From positions 2,542,001 to 2,606,000 of the forward strand of contig NZ_CP118632.1 in NCBI RefSeq assembly GCF_028993615.1: a DNA stretch of 64,000 nucleotides, given 5' to 3'. Shown one piece after another: positions 42,389 to 51,849 of the stretch; the first letter of the stretch is position 1, and each line of letters begins with the position of its first letter. The stretch comes from Herbaspirillum sp. WKF16. GTDB lineage: Bacteria > Pseudomonadota > Gammaproteobacteria > Burkholderiales > Burkholderiaceae_D. A program made the position numbers and the translations under genes. The notes beneath the pieces are model-generated. The model saw only the letters and a program-made list of their open reading frames with translations, was not told where the DNA came from and made no database searches.

Positions 42389-42981
42389 CTCGCGGTTCTG
42401 CCGCGCGCCTGCGGCGGCGCCACCTCGCCGGCGATGCCGCTCAGGCTGCGATAGGTGGCCAGGCCCAGCTCGGCGATCGAGTTGGACAGGGCCGCCAGCT
42501 CGGCCACGGCGTCTTCGGAATAGATCGCATCGACCTCGTTGGACTCCAGCCAGTGGCGAATCCGACGATCGCCCGCGAAAACGAAGTCGCTCAGCTGCGA
42601 CCAGTGGTCGCGGATGATGGCGGCCTCCTCTTCTTCCCGACCGGCCAGCACGCCGTCCACCTGCGCCACCAGCTGGCGCACGGTCTTGCCGCTACCGTCG
42701 CGCATGAAGCGCTCGATCTCGTCGTCGCCGGCGCAGTACCACAGCCACACGGCGTTGAAGGCGGTCTCGATCTGGTGGCGCAGCAGCGCGAAGGCCGAGG
42801 CGTGCACCGGCATGTCGTTGCGCAATAGGATGATGATGGCGCTATGGTGCTGCTGGGCCACCGTCAGGCAGCCGATGGCGGCGCAGGCGCGCGGGTCGTC
42901 CGGCAATCGCTGGCCGTTCAGCTCGGAGGAAATACGATAGGCCAGGGACTCTGCCCTGGCCAGCATGTGTTCCAGTTCCAT
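42385..42981 (-). CDS. hypothetical helical protein
   Basis: The 198-residue protein looks all-helical: [43 protein letters not shown] and a region with [22 protein letters not shown]. The pattern of an internal [12 protein letters not shown] is reminiscent of HEPN-like or DUF5677/DUF6988-type proteins found beside stress or defence genes, but I cannot confirm this. It has no signal peptide and one Cys pair region near residue 33 and 104. It is convergent with bioD and 151 bases from the Liv operon, probably a separate unit. Confidence 0.65.
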   Translation of the reverse strand: MELEHMLARAESLAYRISSELNGQRLPDDPRACAAIGCLTVAQQHHSAIIILLRNDMPVHASAFALLRHQIETAFNAVWLWYCAGDDEIERFMRDGSGKTVRQLVAQVDGVLAGREEEEAAIIRDHWSQLSDFVFAGDRRIRHWLESNEVDAIYSEDAVAELAALSNSIAELGLATYRSLSGIAGEVAPPQARGRTAS

Positions 42982-43132
42982 GGGAATCCTTCCCGGATGC
43001 GTGCGCCTGCCACGCTTGAGCTGGCGGCAGGCGGCGGTTCAGCTTGTTCTCGTTGGACACGTCATCGGCTCACGGTTCCCCTTGATTTTCGGCAACTGGC
43101 GGCGGATTTCGCCGGCATCCCGGCAAGCCGCG

Positions 43133-43834
43133 TCAGAGGCCGTCGGCCGACTGATGAGCTTGCGCGCCGTCGAGGTCGCCGCGGTAGACGATGCGGCCAT
43201 GGTCGAGCAGGCAGGCGCGGTCGCTGACCAGGCGCGCGAAATGAAAATTCTGTTCGCACAGCAGCACCGCCATGCCCGCCGCCTTCAGCCGCGCGATGGT
43301 GTCGGCCATCTGCTCGACGATCACCGGCGCCACGCCTTCGGACGGCTCATCCAGCAGCACCAGGCCGGGATTGCCCATCAGCGTGCGCGCGATGGCCAGC
43401 ATCTGCTGCTCGCCGCCGCTCATCTGGCCGCCGGCGCGCCCGGGCATGGCGCCCAGGTTGGGAAAGAGATCGAACAAGGCCGCCGGCGTCCAGTGCGGCA
43501 CGCCCTCGCGCGGCGGCTGGCGGCCGGTTTCCAGGTTCTGCAACACCGTCAGGCCGCTGAACACGCGCCGGTCCTCGGGCACGAAGCCCAGGCCCAGCCG
43601 CGCGCGGCGATACGGCGCAAGACCCGACATCTCGCGGCCGTCGAACTCGACCCGGCCCCGGGTGCCGTCGAGCAAGCCCATCAGCGCCTTCAACGTAGTC
43701 GATTTGCCCGCGCCGTTGCGCCCCATCAGCGCCACCACCTCGCCGCGCCCGACCTCGAGGTCGAGATCGAACAGGATGTGGGCGCGCCCGTAGAAGGCGT
43801 TCAGGCCGCGCGCGCGGAGCAAGGGTTCGCTCAT
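43133..43834 (-). CDS. livF: Liv-type ABC transporter ATP-binding protein (LivF)
   Basis: The 233-residue protein has Walker A GRNGAGKST, signature MSGGEQQMLAIAR and Walker B VLLDEPSEGVAP, with the LivF-typical PEDRRVFSGLTVLQNL. It hydrolyses ATP for a branched-chain amino-acid or related amide importer. Its start overlaps the LivG stop by four bases. It is the last gene of livK-livHM-livG-livF order on the minus strand. Confidence 0.9.
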   Translation of the reverse strand: MSEPLLRARGLNAFYGRAHILFDLDLEVGRGEVVALMGRNGAGKSTTLKALMGLLDGTRGRVEFDGREMSGLAPYRRARLGLGFVPEDRRVFSGLTVLQNLETGRQPPREGVPHWTPAALFDLFPNLGAMPGRAGGQMSGGEQQMLAIARTLMGNPGLVLLDEPSEGVAPVIVEQMADTIARLKAAGMAVLLCEQNFHFARLVSDRACLLDHGRIVYRGDLDGAQAHQSADGL

Positions 43835-44595
43835 GCCGCACTCCCGCCGAAGGTGGCGCCCGAGCCGAAGTAGACCTCGCGCACACGGGCGTCGTCGCGC
43901 ACCTCCCGCGCGCTGCCGTCGGCGATCAGGAGGCCGCGCGCCAGCACGATCACGCGATCGGCGTAGGCGAACACCACATCCATGCTGTGTTCGGTAAACA
44001 GCACCGACATGCCGCGCTCGCGCACCAGCCGCTGCGTCAGCGCCATCATGTCGTGGCGCTCGCGCGCGGCCATGCCGGCGGTGGGCTCGTCCATCAGCAG
44101 CAGGCGCGGCGCATTCGACAGCGCCATGGCCAGCTCGACGCGCTTGATGTCGCCATAGGCCAGCACGCCGCAGGCGCGCCCCGCCTGCGACGCCATGCCC
44201 ACCTGCTCCAGCAGCTGCATCGCCTCGTCGCGGAAATAAGCCGAGGCCGGACGCCACCACCGGCCCAGCAGGCGCCGGTGCGAGAGCAAGGCCGCCTGCA
44301 CGTTCTCCAGCACCGTCATCGAATGAAACGCGGCCGATACCTGGAAGGTGCGCCCCACGCCGCGGCGCCAGATATGGCGCGCGTCGAGGCCGGCGATATC
44401 CTCGCCTTGCAGCAGCACGGCGCCGCCGTCGGGGCGCAGCTGGCCATTGATGATGTTGAAGCAGGTCGACTTGCCGGCGCCGTTGGGACCGATCAGCGCC
44501 AGCAGCTGCCCGGCCGGCAGCTCGAAGGAGACATCGTCGAGCGCCTTCACGCCGCCGAAGGCCTTGGCCAGATGGCTGACTTGCAGCAGGCTCAT
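43831..44595 (-). CDS. livG: Liv-type ABC transporter ATP-binding protein (LivG)
   Basis: The 254-residue protein has Walker A GPNGAGKST, a signature region VLAYGDIKRVELAMAL in the LivG style without a canonical LSGGQ, and Walker B LLLMDEPTAGM. It pairs with LivF. Its start overlaps the fused permease stop by four bases. The GRTFQVSAAFHSMTVLENV segment is typical of LivG. Confidence 0.9.
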   Translation of the reverse strand: MSLLQVSHLAKAFGGVKALDDVSFELPAGQLLALIGPNGAGKSTCFNIINGQLRPDGGAVLLQGEDIAGLDARHIWRRGVGRTFQVSAAFHSMTVLENVQAALLSHRRLLGRWWRPASAYFRDEAMQLLEQVGMASQAGRACGVLAYGDIKRVELAMALSNAPRLLLMDEPTAGMAARERHDMMALTQRLVRERGMSVLFTEHSMDVVFAYADRVIVLARGLLIADGSAREVRDDARVREVYFGSGATFGGSAA

Positions 44596-46481
44596 GCGCC
44601 CTCCCCGTTGCGGCCCGGCAGCAGGCGCCGCCACGCGCCGGCCAGGCCGCCCGGGAACAGCAGCACCAGCGCCAGCATCACCAGGCCGAGCAAGGCGCGC
44701 CAGTAGTCGGTCTGGCGCGCCACCGCATCTTGCAGCCAGGTGAACAGCGCCCCGCCCACGAGCGGCCCGGCCAGGCTTTGCACGCCGCCCAGCATCACCA
44801 TTACCAGGCCATCCACCGAGCGGCCCACGCTGGCGGCCTCCGGCGAGATGCTGCCCTTGGAAAACGCAAACAGCACGCCGGCCAGCCCGCAGAACAGGCC
44901 CGCCACGGCAAAGCCCAGCCATTGGATGCGGCGTACGTCCATGCCCAGCGCCGCGGCCCGCGCCGAGGAGTCGCGCGCGGCGCGCAGCGCCAGCCCGAAC
45001 GGCGAATAGACCACCCGGCGCAGCAGCCATACGCCGATGGCGGTGCAGGCCAGCGCCAGGTAGTAATAAGCCACCGGCGAAGCGAAACCCTCGGCCGGAC
45101 GAAGGCCGACCAGGCCGTTGCTGCCGCCGGTAAGGTCGTCCCATTGGAAGATCACGGCCCAGACGATCTGGGCGAAGGCCAGCGTGAGCATGGCCAGGTA
45201 GACGCCCGACAGGCGCACGCAGAACCAGCCGAACAGCAAGGCGCCCAGCAGCGCGACCAGCGGCCCGGCGACGAAGGCGGCAGCCATGCCCCAGTGCAGC
45301 TTCAAGGCGAACAGCGCGGCGCCGTACGCGCCCAGGCCGAAATAGGCGGCGTGCCCGAACGAGGCCATGCCGCCCGGTCCCATCATGAAATGCAGGCTGG
45401 CGGCGAACAGCACGGCCACCAGGATCTCCACCATCAGCACCGGCAGATAAGGGAAGCTGCCGGCGACCAGCGGCAAGGCGATCAGCGCCAGCAGCAGCGC
45501 GCCGCCTGCCAGGCGCGAGGCCCGGCCCGGCGCCGGCAGCGGCGCGTCGTGGCCGGTATGGCGCGGCGCCGGCGGCGGCTTGCCGAACAGGCCCCAGGGA
45601 CGCGCCACCAGGATCGCCGCCATCACCAGGAACTCCGCCACCAGGGTCAGGCGCGAGAGCGAGATGTCGATGCCCAGCAGCGAGACATCGCCCAGCGCGA
45701 TGCACAGCGCCTTGATCTCGGCGATCAGCAAGGCTGCGGCGAAGGCGCCGCCGATCGAGCCCATGCCGCCGACCACCACCACCACGAAGGCGTTGCTGAT
45801 GACGTCCAGGTCCAGCGCCAGGTTGGCCGGCATGCGCGGCCCTTGCAGCGCGCCGCCCAGGCCGGCCAGGAAGCAGCCCAGCGCGAACACGCCGGTGAAC
45901 AGCCACGCCTGGTTCACGCCCAGCGCGCCCAGCATCTCGCGATCCTGGGTGGCGGCGCGGATCAGCGTGCCCCAGCGCGTGCGGTTGGTCAGCAGCCACA
46001 GCAGCGCGAACACCAGCGGACCGATGCAGATCAGCAGCAGGTCGTATTGCGGCAGGCGCCGGCCCAGCAGCTGCACCGCGCCGGACAACCCTGGCGCGCG
46101 CGGCGCGAACAGGTCTTCCGGCCCCCAGTGCCAGAGCGCGGCGTCCTTGATCACCAGCACCAGCGCGAAGGTAGCCAGCAGCTGGAACAGTTCGGGCGCG
46201 CGGTAGATGCGACGCAGGACGGCGATCTCGACTGCCGCCCCGATGGCCGCGACAGCCAGCGCCGCCAGCAGCACGGCCGCCCAGAAACCCAGGCCGGTGG
46301 CGCCGATGGCGTCCACCAGGCTGTAGGCGATGTAGATGCCCAGCATGTAGAACGAGCCGTGGGCGAAGTTGACGATGCGCGTGACGCCGAAGATCAGCGA
46401 CAGCCCGGCCGCCACCAGGAACATGGCGGAGGCGTCGGCCAGGCCGTTGAGCAGCTGGACGGTGAGGCTGGCAAGCGTCAT
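44592..46481 (-). CDS. fused Liv-type permease (LivH-LivM)
   Basis: The 629-residue protein joins two permeases that are normally separate. Residues about 1-285 are LivH-like (LSLIFGVTRIVNFAHGSFYMLG, LGVNQAWLFTGVFALGCFLAGLGGALQGP). A linker with ARPWGLFGKPPPAP follows, and residues about 330-620 are LivM-like (SLHFMMGPGGMASFGHAAYFGLGAYGAALF, LTGGSNGLVGL, MVMLGGVQSLAGPLVGGALF). The fusion should form the whole membrane channel alone. The gap to the binding-protein gene is 40 bases. Substrate unknown. Confidence 0.9.
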   Translation of the reverse strand: MTLASLTVQLLNGLADASAMFLVAAGLSLIFGVTRIVNFAHGSFYMLGIYIAYSLVDAIGATGLGFWAAVLLAALAVAAIGAAVEIAVLRRIYRAPELFQLLATFALVLVIKDAALWHWGPEDLFAPRAPGLSGAVQLLGRRLPQYDLLLICIGPLVFALLWLLTNRTRWGTLIRAATQDREMLGALGVNQAWLFTGVFALGCFLAGLGGALQGPRMPANLALDLDVISNAFVVVVVGGMGSIGGAFAAALLIAEIKALCIALGDVSLLGIDISLSRLTLVAEFLVMAAILVARPWGLFGKPPPAPRHTGHDAPLPAPGRASRLAGGALLLALIALPLVAGSFPYLPVLMVEILVAVLFAASLHFMMGPGGMASFGHAAYFGLGAYGAALFALKLHWGMAAAFVAGPLVALLGALLFGWFCVRLSGVYLAMLTLAFAQIVWAVIFQWDDLTGGSNGLVGLRPAEGFASPVAYYYLALACTAIGVWLLRRVVYSPFGLALRAARDSSARAAALGMDVRRIQWLGFAVAGLFCGLAGVLFAFSKGSISPEAASVGRSVDGLVMVMLGGVQSLAGPLVGGALFTWLQDAVARQTDYWRALLGLVMLALVLLFPGGLAGAWRRLLPGRNGEGA

Positions 46482-46521
46482 GGCAGCGCCGGCCGGATCG
46501 GGCGGGACATCAAATGGGCAA

Positions 46522-47739
46522 TCAGTCGGCCGGACGCAGCTTCTTCACTTCGGCGTCGGGCAACTGCAGCGCGGCGCCGTCGACGTAGGTGAAGCTGGTC
46601 ATGATGCCGCGGCCGTCCTTCACGCCGGTGCGGCCGACGAAGGCGCCCAGCGTGGACTGGTGGTCTTGCGCGCGGTAGACGATGGGCGCCACCGGGGTAT
46701 CGACCTTGAGGCCGGAAAAGGCAGCGGCCAGCTTGTCGGCGTCGACGCTGCCGGCCTTCCTGATGCCGGCGGCGATCGACATCAGCGCGGAGTAGCCGAC
46801 CAGCGAGCCGTTGCGAGGATAGTCGTTGAATTTCTTGCGGTAGGCCTCGACGAACTTCTTGTGCTCGGGCGTGTTGATCGCATACCAGGGATAGCCGGTG
46901 ACGATCCAGTTGACCGGGGCTTCGCCCTTCAACGGATCCAGGTATTCCGGCTCGCCGGTCAGCAGCGACACCACCTCGACACCCTCGAACAGGCCGCGGG
47001 TATTGCCCTCGCGCACGAACTTGCCGAGGTCGGCGGCGAACAGCGCGTTGAAGATGGCGTCGGGCCTGGCGTCGGCCAGCGCCTGGGTGACCGGGCCGGC
47101 GTCGATCTTGCCCAGCGGCGTGGCTTGCTCGGCGACGAACTCCACGTCCGGCTGCGCCTGCTTCAGCAGCGCCTTGAAGCTGGCCACGGCGGACTGGCCG
47201 TATTCATAGTTGGGATAGACCAGCGCCCAGCGCTTCTTCTTGAGCTTGACGGCCTCCTTCACCACCGAGGCCACCAGCATGTAGGTCGAAGGGCGCAGGC
47301 GATAAGTGTACTTGTTGCCGTTCTGCCAGACGATCTTGTCGGTCAGCGGCTCGGCGGCCAGGAAGAACACCTTGTGCTGCTTCGCGTAGTCGGTCAGCGC
47401 CAGGCCGGTGTTGGAGAGGAAGCCGCCGAACAGCAGCGCCACGCGCTCGCGCGCCACCAGTTCCTCGGCAATGCGCACCGAGTCGCCCGGATTGCCGTTG
47501 TCGTCGCGCGCCACCACTTCCAGCTTCTTGCCCAGCACGCCGCCGGCGGCGTTGACTTCCTCCAGCGCCATCTCCCAGCCGCGGCGGTACGGCTCGAGGA
47601 AAGCCGGCTGCGCCTTGTAGCTGTTGATCTCGCCGATGCGGATGGTGGACTGCGCCTGCGCGCCGCCGGCCGCGGCCAGTGTGACGGCGGCGCTGGCCAA
47701 CAGCAGGCCGCGCTGGAAAAAACCGATGCGATGGGTCAC
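46522..47739 (-). CDS. Liv-type periplasmic substrate-binding protein, GTG start
   Basis: The 405-residue protein has a signal peptide of about 30 residues ending GAQAQ and a family Peripla_BP_6 body (IRIGEINSYKAQPAFLEPYRRGWEMALEEVNAAGGVLGKKLEVVARDDNGNPG). It binds a branched amino acid, amide or aromatic acid in the periplasm. The start is GTG at 47739; AAGGAA lies five bases upstream. An ATG three bases further upstream opens a two-codon frame (Met-Thr-stop) overlapping the GTG. It begins the Liv operon. Confidence 0.9.
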   Translation of the reverse strand: MTHRIGFFQRGLLLASAAVTLAAAGGAQAQSTIRIGEINSYKAQPAFLEPYRRGWEMALEEVNAAGGVLGKKLEVVARDDNGNPGDSVRIAEELVARERVALLFGGFLSNTGLALTDYAKQHKVFFLAAEPLTDKIVWQNGNKYTYRLRPSTYMLVASVVKEAVKLKKKRWALVYPNYEYGQSAVASFKALLKQAQPDVEFVAEQATPLGKIDAGPVTQALADARPDAIFNALFAADLGKFVREGNTRGLFEGVEVVSLLTGEPEYLDPLKGEAPVNWIVTGYPWYAINTPEHKKFVEAYRKKFNDYPRNGSLVGYSALMSIAAGIRKAGSVDADKLAAAFSGLKVDTPVAPIVYRAQDHQSTLGAFVGRTGVKDGRGIMTSFTYVDGAALQLPDAEVKKLRPAD

Positions 47740-47862
47740 GTCATTTCCTTTTTGGTGTCGTTGCGTTCTTGCGCCGCCCGGCGCGTGGTCCGCCGGCGGC
47801 GCTGCGGGCGTAATGATACCCGTTGTGGCGCCATCAGGCCGACGCCGCGCGCAACCCGGCGC

Positions 47863-48399
47863 TTACTTGATGCGCTGCTTTTCCAGCTTGCGGGCCAGGG
47901 TGCGGCGATGCATGCCGAGCCGGCGGGCGGTTTCGGAGATGTTGAAGTCGGTTTCCACCAGCACCTCGTGGATGCGCTCCCATTCCAGCGTCTTGATGGA
48001 GGTGACGCGCGCCGAAAGCTCGAGGTCGGCGATGCCGGCCACATGGCCGAAGGCGGCTTCGATGTCGTCGGTGTTGGAGGGCTTGGCGAGGTATTGGCAG
48101 GCGCCCAGCTTGATCGCCTCGACCGCCGTGGTGATGCTGGCGAAGCCGGTCAGCACCACGATCAGCATGGCGTCGTCGTGGGCGTGCAGCATCTGCACGC
48201 AGGCCAGGCCCGAGGCGTTGCCGGAGAGTTTCAGGTCGACCACGGCATAGCCGGGGTTGTGATCCTTCAGATGAAGGGCCGCTTCCTCCTGGTTGGAGGC
48301 TTGCAGCACCGTGTAGCCGCGGCGCTCGAACGAGCGGCCCAGGGTGCGGGCGAAGGCGGCGTCGTCCTCGATGATCAGGAGCAGGCGATCAGCCGGCAT
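47863..48399 (-). CDS. regA: response regulator of the RegA/PrrA/ActR family
   Basis: The 178-residue protein has a receiver domain with the acidic pair in IIEDDAAF and phosphoacceptor Asp55 (VVDLKL), then a short Fis-type helix-turn-helix (NISETARRLGMHRRTLARKLEK) directly after it. This compact arrangement is that of the global redox regulator RegA/PrrA/ActR. Its partner kinase gene regB lies 156 bases upstream, after a candidate FNR box. The cyo operon precedes the pair, so terminal oxidase genes are likely targets. Confidence 0.9.
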   Translation of the reverse strand: MPADRLLLIIEDDAAFARTLGRSFERRGYTVLQASNQEEAALHLKDHNPGYAVVDLKLSGNASGLACVQMLHAHDDAMLIVVLTGFASITTAVEAIKLGACQYLAKPSNTDDIEAAFGHVAGIADLELSARVTSIKTLEWERIHEVLVETDFNISETARRLGMHRRTLARKLEKQRIK

Positions 48400-48487
48400 G
48401 TTGCTTTCCCAGTATTTCTATTTTCCCAACCCGCTATTGTATTGCGAGTTTGGACGTTGGCACTTACACCAAGGTATGAAATCGGGA

Positions 48488-48501
48488 TTGATCGGCGTCA
48501 A
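48488..48501. promoter_or_regulatory. candidate FNR-type box upstream of regA
   Basis: TTGATCGGCGTCAA matches the FNR consensus TTGAT-N4-ATCAA at nine of ten positions. It lies about 90 bases before the regA start codon, in the gap between regB and regA. Confidence 0.45.
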
Positions 48502-48555
48502 ACGCCCGCCCGGCAAGGCTTGAGGAGGATCAAAAAAAGATGCGCGACGAAAAAG

Positions 48556-49911
48556 TCAGGCGTCGCCGGGCCCGTCGGCGGCCTCTTCCAGGCTGATGGC
48601 CGACAGCGGCAGGGACAGCGTCACCCGCGCGCCCCCGGCCTCGCGGTTGCTGGCCGAGATGCGCCCGCCCAGCTTGCGCGCGACGTTGACCACGAAGAAC
48701 AGGCCCAGGCCCCGCCCTGGCTTGCCCTTGGTGGACTGGTAGGGCTTGCCGAGCTGGTTGATCATCCAGTCCGGGAAACCGGGGCCGTGGTCGGTCACCT
48801 CCACCAGCAACAGGTCGCCATCGCGCCGCACCAGCAGCGAGAGCCACTGGGGCGAGACCTCGAAGGCGTTGTCCAGCACGTTGCCCAGCATCTGCTTGAT
48901 GGCCGAATCGAAGGCCACCGGCAGGTCGTGCTCGATCAGGTTGCGGTATTCGAACACCTCCACCGGGCGCGAGCGGCGCCAGTCGTCGGCGACGCTGTCG
49001 AGGAAGGTATTGAGCGTGGTCTTGACCGAGGACTCGCCGCGCGCCTGGCCGGCCGACAGCAGCACGCCGCTGACGATGGACTTGCAGCGCTGCAGTTGCG
49101 CTTCCATCTCGGCGATGTCGTCCACCAGCTCGGGGCGCTGGCTGATCTCGGGCATGCGGCGCCAGTCGCCCAGGATCACCGAGACGGTCGCCAGCGGCGT
49201 GCCCAGCTCGTGGGCCGCGCCCGAGGCCAGCAGGCCCATGCGCACGATGTGGTCCTCCTCGGCCGAGCGCTGGCGCAGGTCGGCCAGCAAGGCGTCGCCG
49301 GCGCGCAGGTTGCTGTTGATGCGGGTGATGAAGAACACCATCAGGCCGGCGTTGAGCAGGAAGCAGATCAGCGTGCCTTCCACGTACAGGCTGAACAGGC
49401 CGGCGCTGTGGTCGGGCGGCAGCGCCAGCGGCTCCGAGAACAGCGCCAGGCTGGCCAGGCAAGCCATGGTGACGCCGACGATGGTCCAGCTCGACCAGGG
49501 CTTCAGGAGCACCGCCGAGAGGATGATCTGCATCAGGTAGAGGAAGGCGAACGGATTGGAGATGCCGCCGGAGAGATAGAGCTGGAAGCTCAGCACCGCC
49601 ACGTCCACCAGCAAGGCCAGGAACAGCTCGGCGTTGGAGACCGTGCGCCGCTCGTGCCAGCGCAGGTGGCTGGCGACGTTGAAGGCGATCAGGCAGGACA
49701 GCACCTCCAGCATGTGCGGCAACGGCAGGTGGATGCCGAACACCAGCACCACGAAGGCGATGGTGGAGATCTGCCCCAGCACCGCCAGCCAGCGCAGCTG
49801 GATCAGCAGCAGCATGTTCTGGTGGCCGGCCGGGTTCTCCTCGCCCTGGCGCAGGCGCGCCCAGCGTTCCCTGAGCGTCCTGCGCTTGACCGGCGTATCG
49901 GTGGCGGTCAT
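48556..49911 (-). CDS. regB: redox sensor histidine kinase of the RegB/PrrB family
   Basis: The 451-residue protein has about six membrane segments, the quinone-binding GGISNPF at residues 115-121 that is fixed in RegB, the H-box HELGTPLAT with His234, and ATP-binding motifs with DHGPGFPDW and GRGLGLFFV. A cysteine at residue 276 (QRCKSIV), 42 residues after the His, matches the redox-active cysteine position of RegB. It should sense quinone or oxygen state and phosphorylate RegA. The ATG at 49911 overlaps the SURF1 stop by four bases. Confidence 0.92.
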   Translation of the reverse strand: MTATDTPVKRRTLRERWARLRQGEENPAGHQNMLLLIQLRWLAVLGQISTIAFVVLVFGIHLPLPHMLEVLSCLIAFNVASHLRWHERRTVSNAELFLALLVDVAVLSFQLYLSGGISNPFAFLYLMQIILSAVLLKPWSSWTIVGVTMACLASLALFSEPLALPPDHSAGLFSLYVEGTLICFLLNAGLMVFFITRINSNLRAGDALLADLRQRSAEEDHIVRMGLLASGAAHELGTPLATVSVILGDWRRMPEISQRPELVDDIAEMEAQLQRCKSIVSGVLLSAGQARGESSVKTTLNTFLDSVADDWRRSRPVEVFEYRNLIEHDLPVAFDSAIKQMLGNVLDNAFEVSPQWLSLLVRRDGDLLLVEVTDHGPGFPDWMINQLGKPYQSTKGKPGRGLGLFFVVNVARKLGGRISASNREAGGARVTLSLPLSAISLEEAADGPGDA

Positions 49912-50738
49912 GCCCGGCTTATCCCGCGACGGCGGCGCTCGTCGCGCACCACCCACCACCCGGCCGCAGCCATCATCAGGGCCAGCGCATACCAGGTCAG
50001 CGCATAGACCAGATGGCTGTTGTGGAAGGCGATCACGGTCAGCCCGCCCACCGGTTTCTCGGCGTCGGGCGCGGCGGCGGCATTGGACTCCGAGCTGGCC
50101 TTGTCGGCGTCGACGAAGTAAGGCGCGACAGCGCCCAGCCCGCGCGCGGCGGCGATCGCGTCGACGTCGCGCGAATACCAGCGGTTCTGCGCGGCGTCGT
50201 TGCTGCGCAGGAAACCGCCGCCCTGCTCGCTCACGCGCAGCAGGCCGACCACCTCGACCGGCCGGTCGGCGGCGCCGTCGGGCGCGGTGCTGGCGATCAG
50301 CTTGATCGGCGAGGTGCTGACGAAGCCGCGGTTGACCAGCACGATATCGCCGTTGGCGGCCTGCAGCGGGGTCATCAGCCAGGAGCCGCTGCCGAGATCC
50401 GTGCTGGCCTGCACGGCGGTGGTCTTGCTGTACAGGTAGCGGCCGGTGAGTGCGACGCGGCGGTACTCGTCCCGGTCCGCCGAGACCTGCGGCCAGAGCT
50501 CACGCGCCGGCGCCGGCGATGGCGCGGCGTGCACCCGCGCGTCGACCTTGGCGATCAGGGCAAGTTTCCATTGCAGGCGGTAGACCTGCCAGGTTCCCAG
50601 CGCGGCGAAGGCCAGAAAGAAAAATCCCGCGCAAAGGGCCAGGAAAACCAGGCTGGCCTTTGAGCGGGATGCCGGAGCCGCCTTCGCGGCCCCGTTTTCC
50701 TTGCCTTGCGTCACGCCATTGCTTGGCGTTTGGCTCAT
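49908..50738 (-). CDS. SURF1 family protein
   Basis: The 276-residue protein has the SURF1 layout: an N-terminal membrane segment (LCAGFFFLAFAALGTWQVYRLQWK), a periplasmic domain (RRVALTGRYLY, LVNRGFVS, FVDADK) and a C-terminal membrane segment (SHLVYALTWYALALMMAAAGWW). SURF1 helps assemble heme-copper oxidases. Here it is joined by overlaps to cyoD upstream and regB downstream, which ties it to the bo3 oxidase. The N-terminal 25 residues are hydrophilic and poorly conserved. Confidence 0.9.
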   Translation of the reverse strand: MSQTPSNGVTQGKENGAAKAAPASRSKASLVFLALCAGFFFLAFAALGTWQVYRLQWKLALIAKVDARVHAAPSPAPARELWPQVSADRDEYRRVALTGRYLYSKTTAVQASTDLGSGSWLMTPLQAANGDIVLVNRGFVSTSPIKLIASTAPDGAADRPVEVVGLLRVSEQGGGFLRSNDAAQNRWYSRDVDAIAAARGLGAVAPYFVDADKASSESNAAAAPDAEKPVGGLTVIAFHNSHLVYALTWYALALMMAAAGWWVVRDERRRRGISRA

Positions 50739-51226
50739 TTCGATTGCGCTGCGCCGTGCTGCATGCCGGGCATGCTTTGCTGCATCGATTGCGGCACGGT
50801 TTCAGTAGGCATGTTTTCCGGCGACATGGTCGGCATCATGTTGTGGTTCATGTGGTACATGACCCACAGCGAACCGGACAAGGCGATGCCGACGATGATG
50901 ATGGTGAAGATCATCGACAGCATGTTCCAGCCGCCTTCGGACTTGCTGTTCATGTGCAGGAAGTACTTGATGTGCACCACGATCTGCACGGCGGCGAACG
51001 CCAGCAGGACGATGCCGAGGCGCGCCGAGCTTTCGATCGACTTGCTCATCACCAGCCAGAACGGGATCGCGGTCAGGATCACGGCCAGCACGAAACCGGT
51101 GACGTAGTCCTTCATCGAGCCGTGCGCGGCGTGGTCGCCATGACCGTGGCCATGCTCGTGGCCGTGGTCATGCTCGTCGTGATGGCCCATCGGTCGGGCC
51201 GGGTGTTCTTGGTGGCCGCGGCTCAT
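50735..51226 (-). CDS. cyoD: cytochrome bo3 ubiquinol oxidase subunit IV, with His-rich and Met-rich ends
   Basis: The core (residues about 38-125) has three membrane segments of subunit [42 protein letters not shown] and [21 protein letters not shown]. The protein is 163 residues, longer than the E. coli CyoD of 109. The N-terminus has 12 histidines in the first 35 residues, and the C-terminal tail has nine methionines in about 36 residues; both look like metal-binding ends. The core subunit stabilises the oxidase. The start at 51226 overlaps the cyoC stop. Confidence 0.93.
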   Translation of the reverse strand: MSRGHQEHPARPMGHHDEHDHGHEHGHGHGDHAAHGSMKDYVTGFVLAVILTAIPFWLVMSKSIESSARLGIVLLAFAAVQIVVHIKYFLHMNSKSEGGWNMLSMIFTIIIVGIALSGSLWVMYHMNHNMMPTMSPENMPTETVPQSMQQSMPGMQHGAAQSK

Positions 51227-51849
51227 GGCAGGACTCCCATCAGGTAGACAAAGGTGAAGACGCCGATCCAGACCACGTCCAGGAAGTGCCAGAACATCGA
51301 CAGGCACATCAGGCGACGGCCGTTGGCCTCGGTCAGGCCGTGCTTGTTGATCTGGAACAGCAGCACGACCAGCCAGATGATGCCGAAGGACACGTGCAGG
51401 CCGTGGGTGCCGACCAGCGCGAAGAACGAGGTCAGGAAACCGCTGCGCGCGGGACCCGCGCCTTCGTGGATCAGGTGCAGGAACTCATACAGTTCGAAGT
51501 AGATGAACCCGGCGCCCAGGAGGCCGGTGATGACCAGCCAGACGATCGTGTTCTGCTGCTTCTTGGCCTGCATGGCCAGCATGGCGAAGCCGTAGGTGAT
51601 CGACGACAGCAGCAGCAGCGCGGTGTTGAGCGCCACCAGCGGCAGGTCGAACAGCTCGGCGCCGGTCGGGCCGCCGGCGTAGTTGCGGCCGAGGACCGCA
51701 TAGCACGCGAACAGGCAGGCGAAGATCAGGCAATCGCTCATCAGGTAGATCCAGAAGCCCAGCATGGTGCCGTTCTCCGGATGATGATGGCGGACGAAGT
51801 AGCGCGAGCTTGGCGTCGCGTCGGCCGTGTGGTTGATTGCTTCAGACAT
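51223..51849 (-). CDS. cyoC: cytochrome bo3 ubiquinol oxidase subunit III
   Basis: The 208-residue protein has five membrane segments and the subunit III features [44 protein letters not shown] and [17 protein letters not shown]. It is a structural subunit of the quinol oxidase. It overlaps cyoB upstream (by eight bases) and cyoD downstream by four, so the operon is translationally coupled. Confidence 0.95.
   Translation of the reverse strand: MSEAINHTADATPSSRYFVRHHHPENGTMLGFWIYLMSDCLIFACLFACYAVLGRNYAGGPTGAELFDLPLVALNTALLLLSSITYGFAMLAMQAKKQQNTIVWLVITGLLGAGFIYFELYEFLHLIHEGAGPARSGFLTSFFALVGTHGLHVSFGIIWLVVLLFQINKHGLTEANGRRLMCLSMFWHFLDVVWIGVFTFVYLMGVLP

Noticed and set aside
46369..50007. A 1212-codon open frame on the plus strand.
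   Set aside because: It is antisense to the Liv binding protein, regA and regB genes, which have intact motifs. High GC leaves long open antisense frames; its translation is low-complexity and unlike any family.
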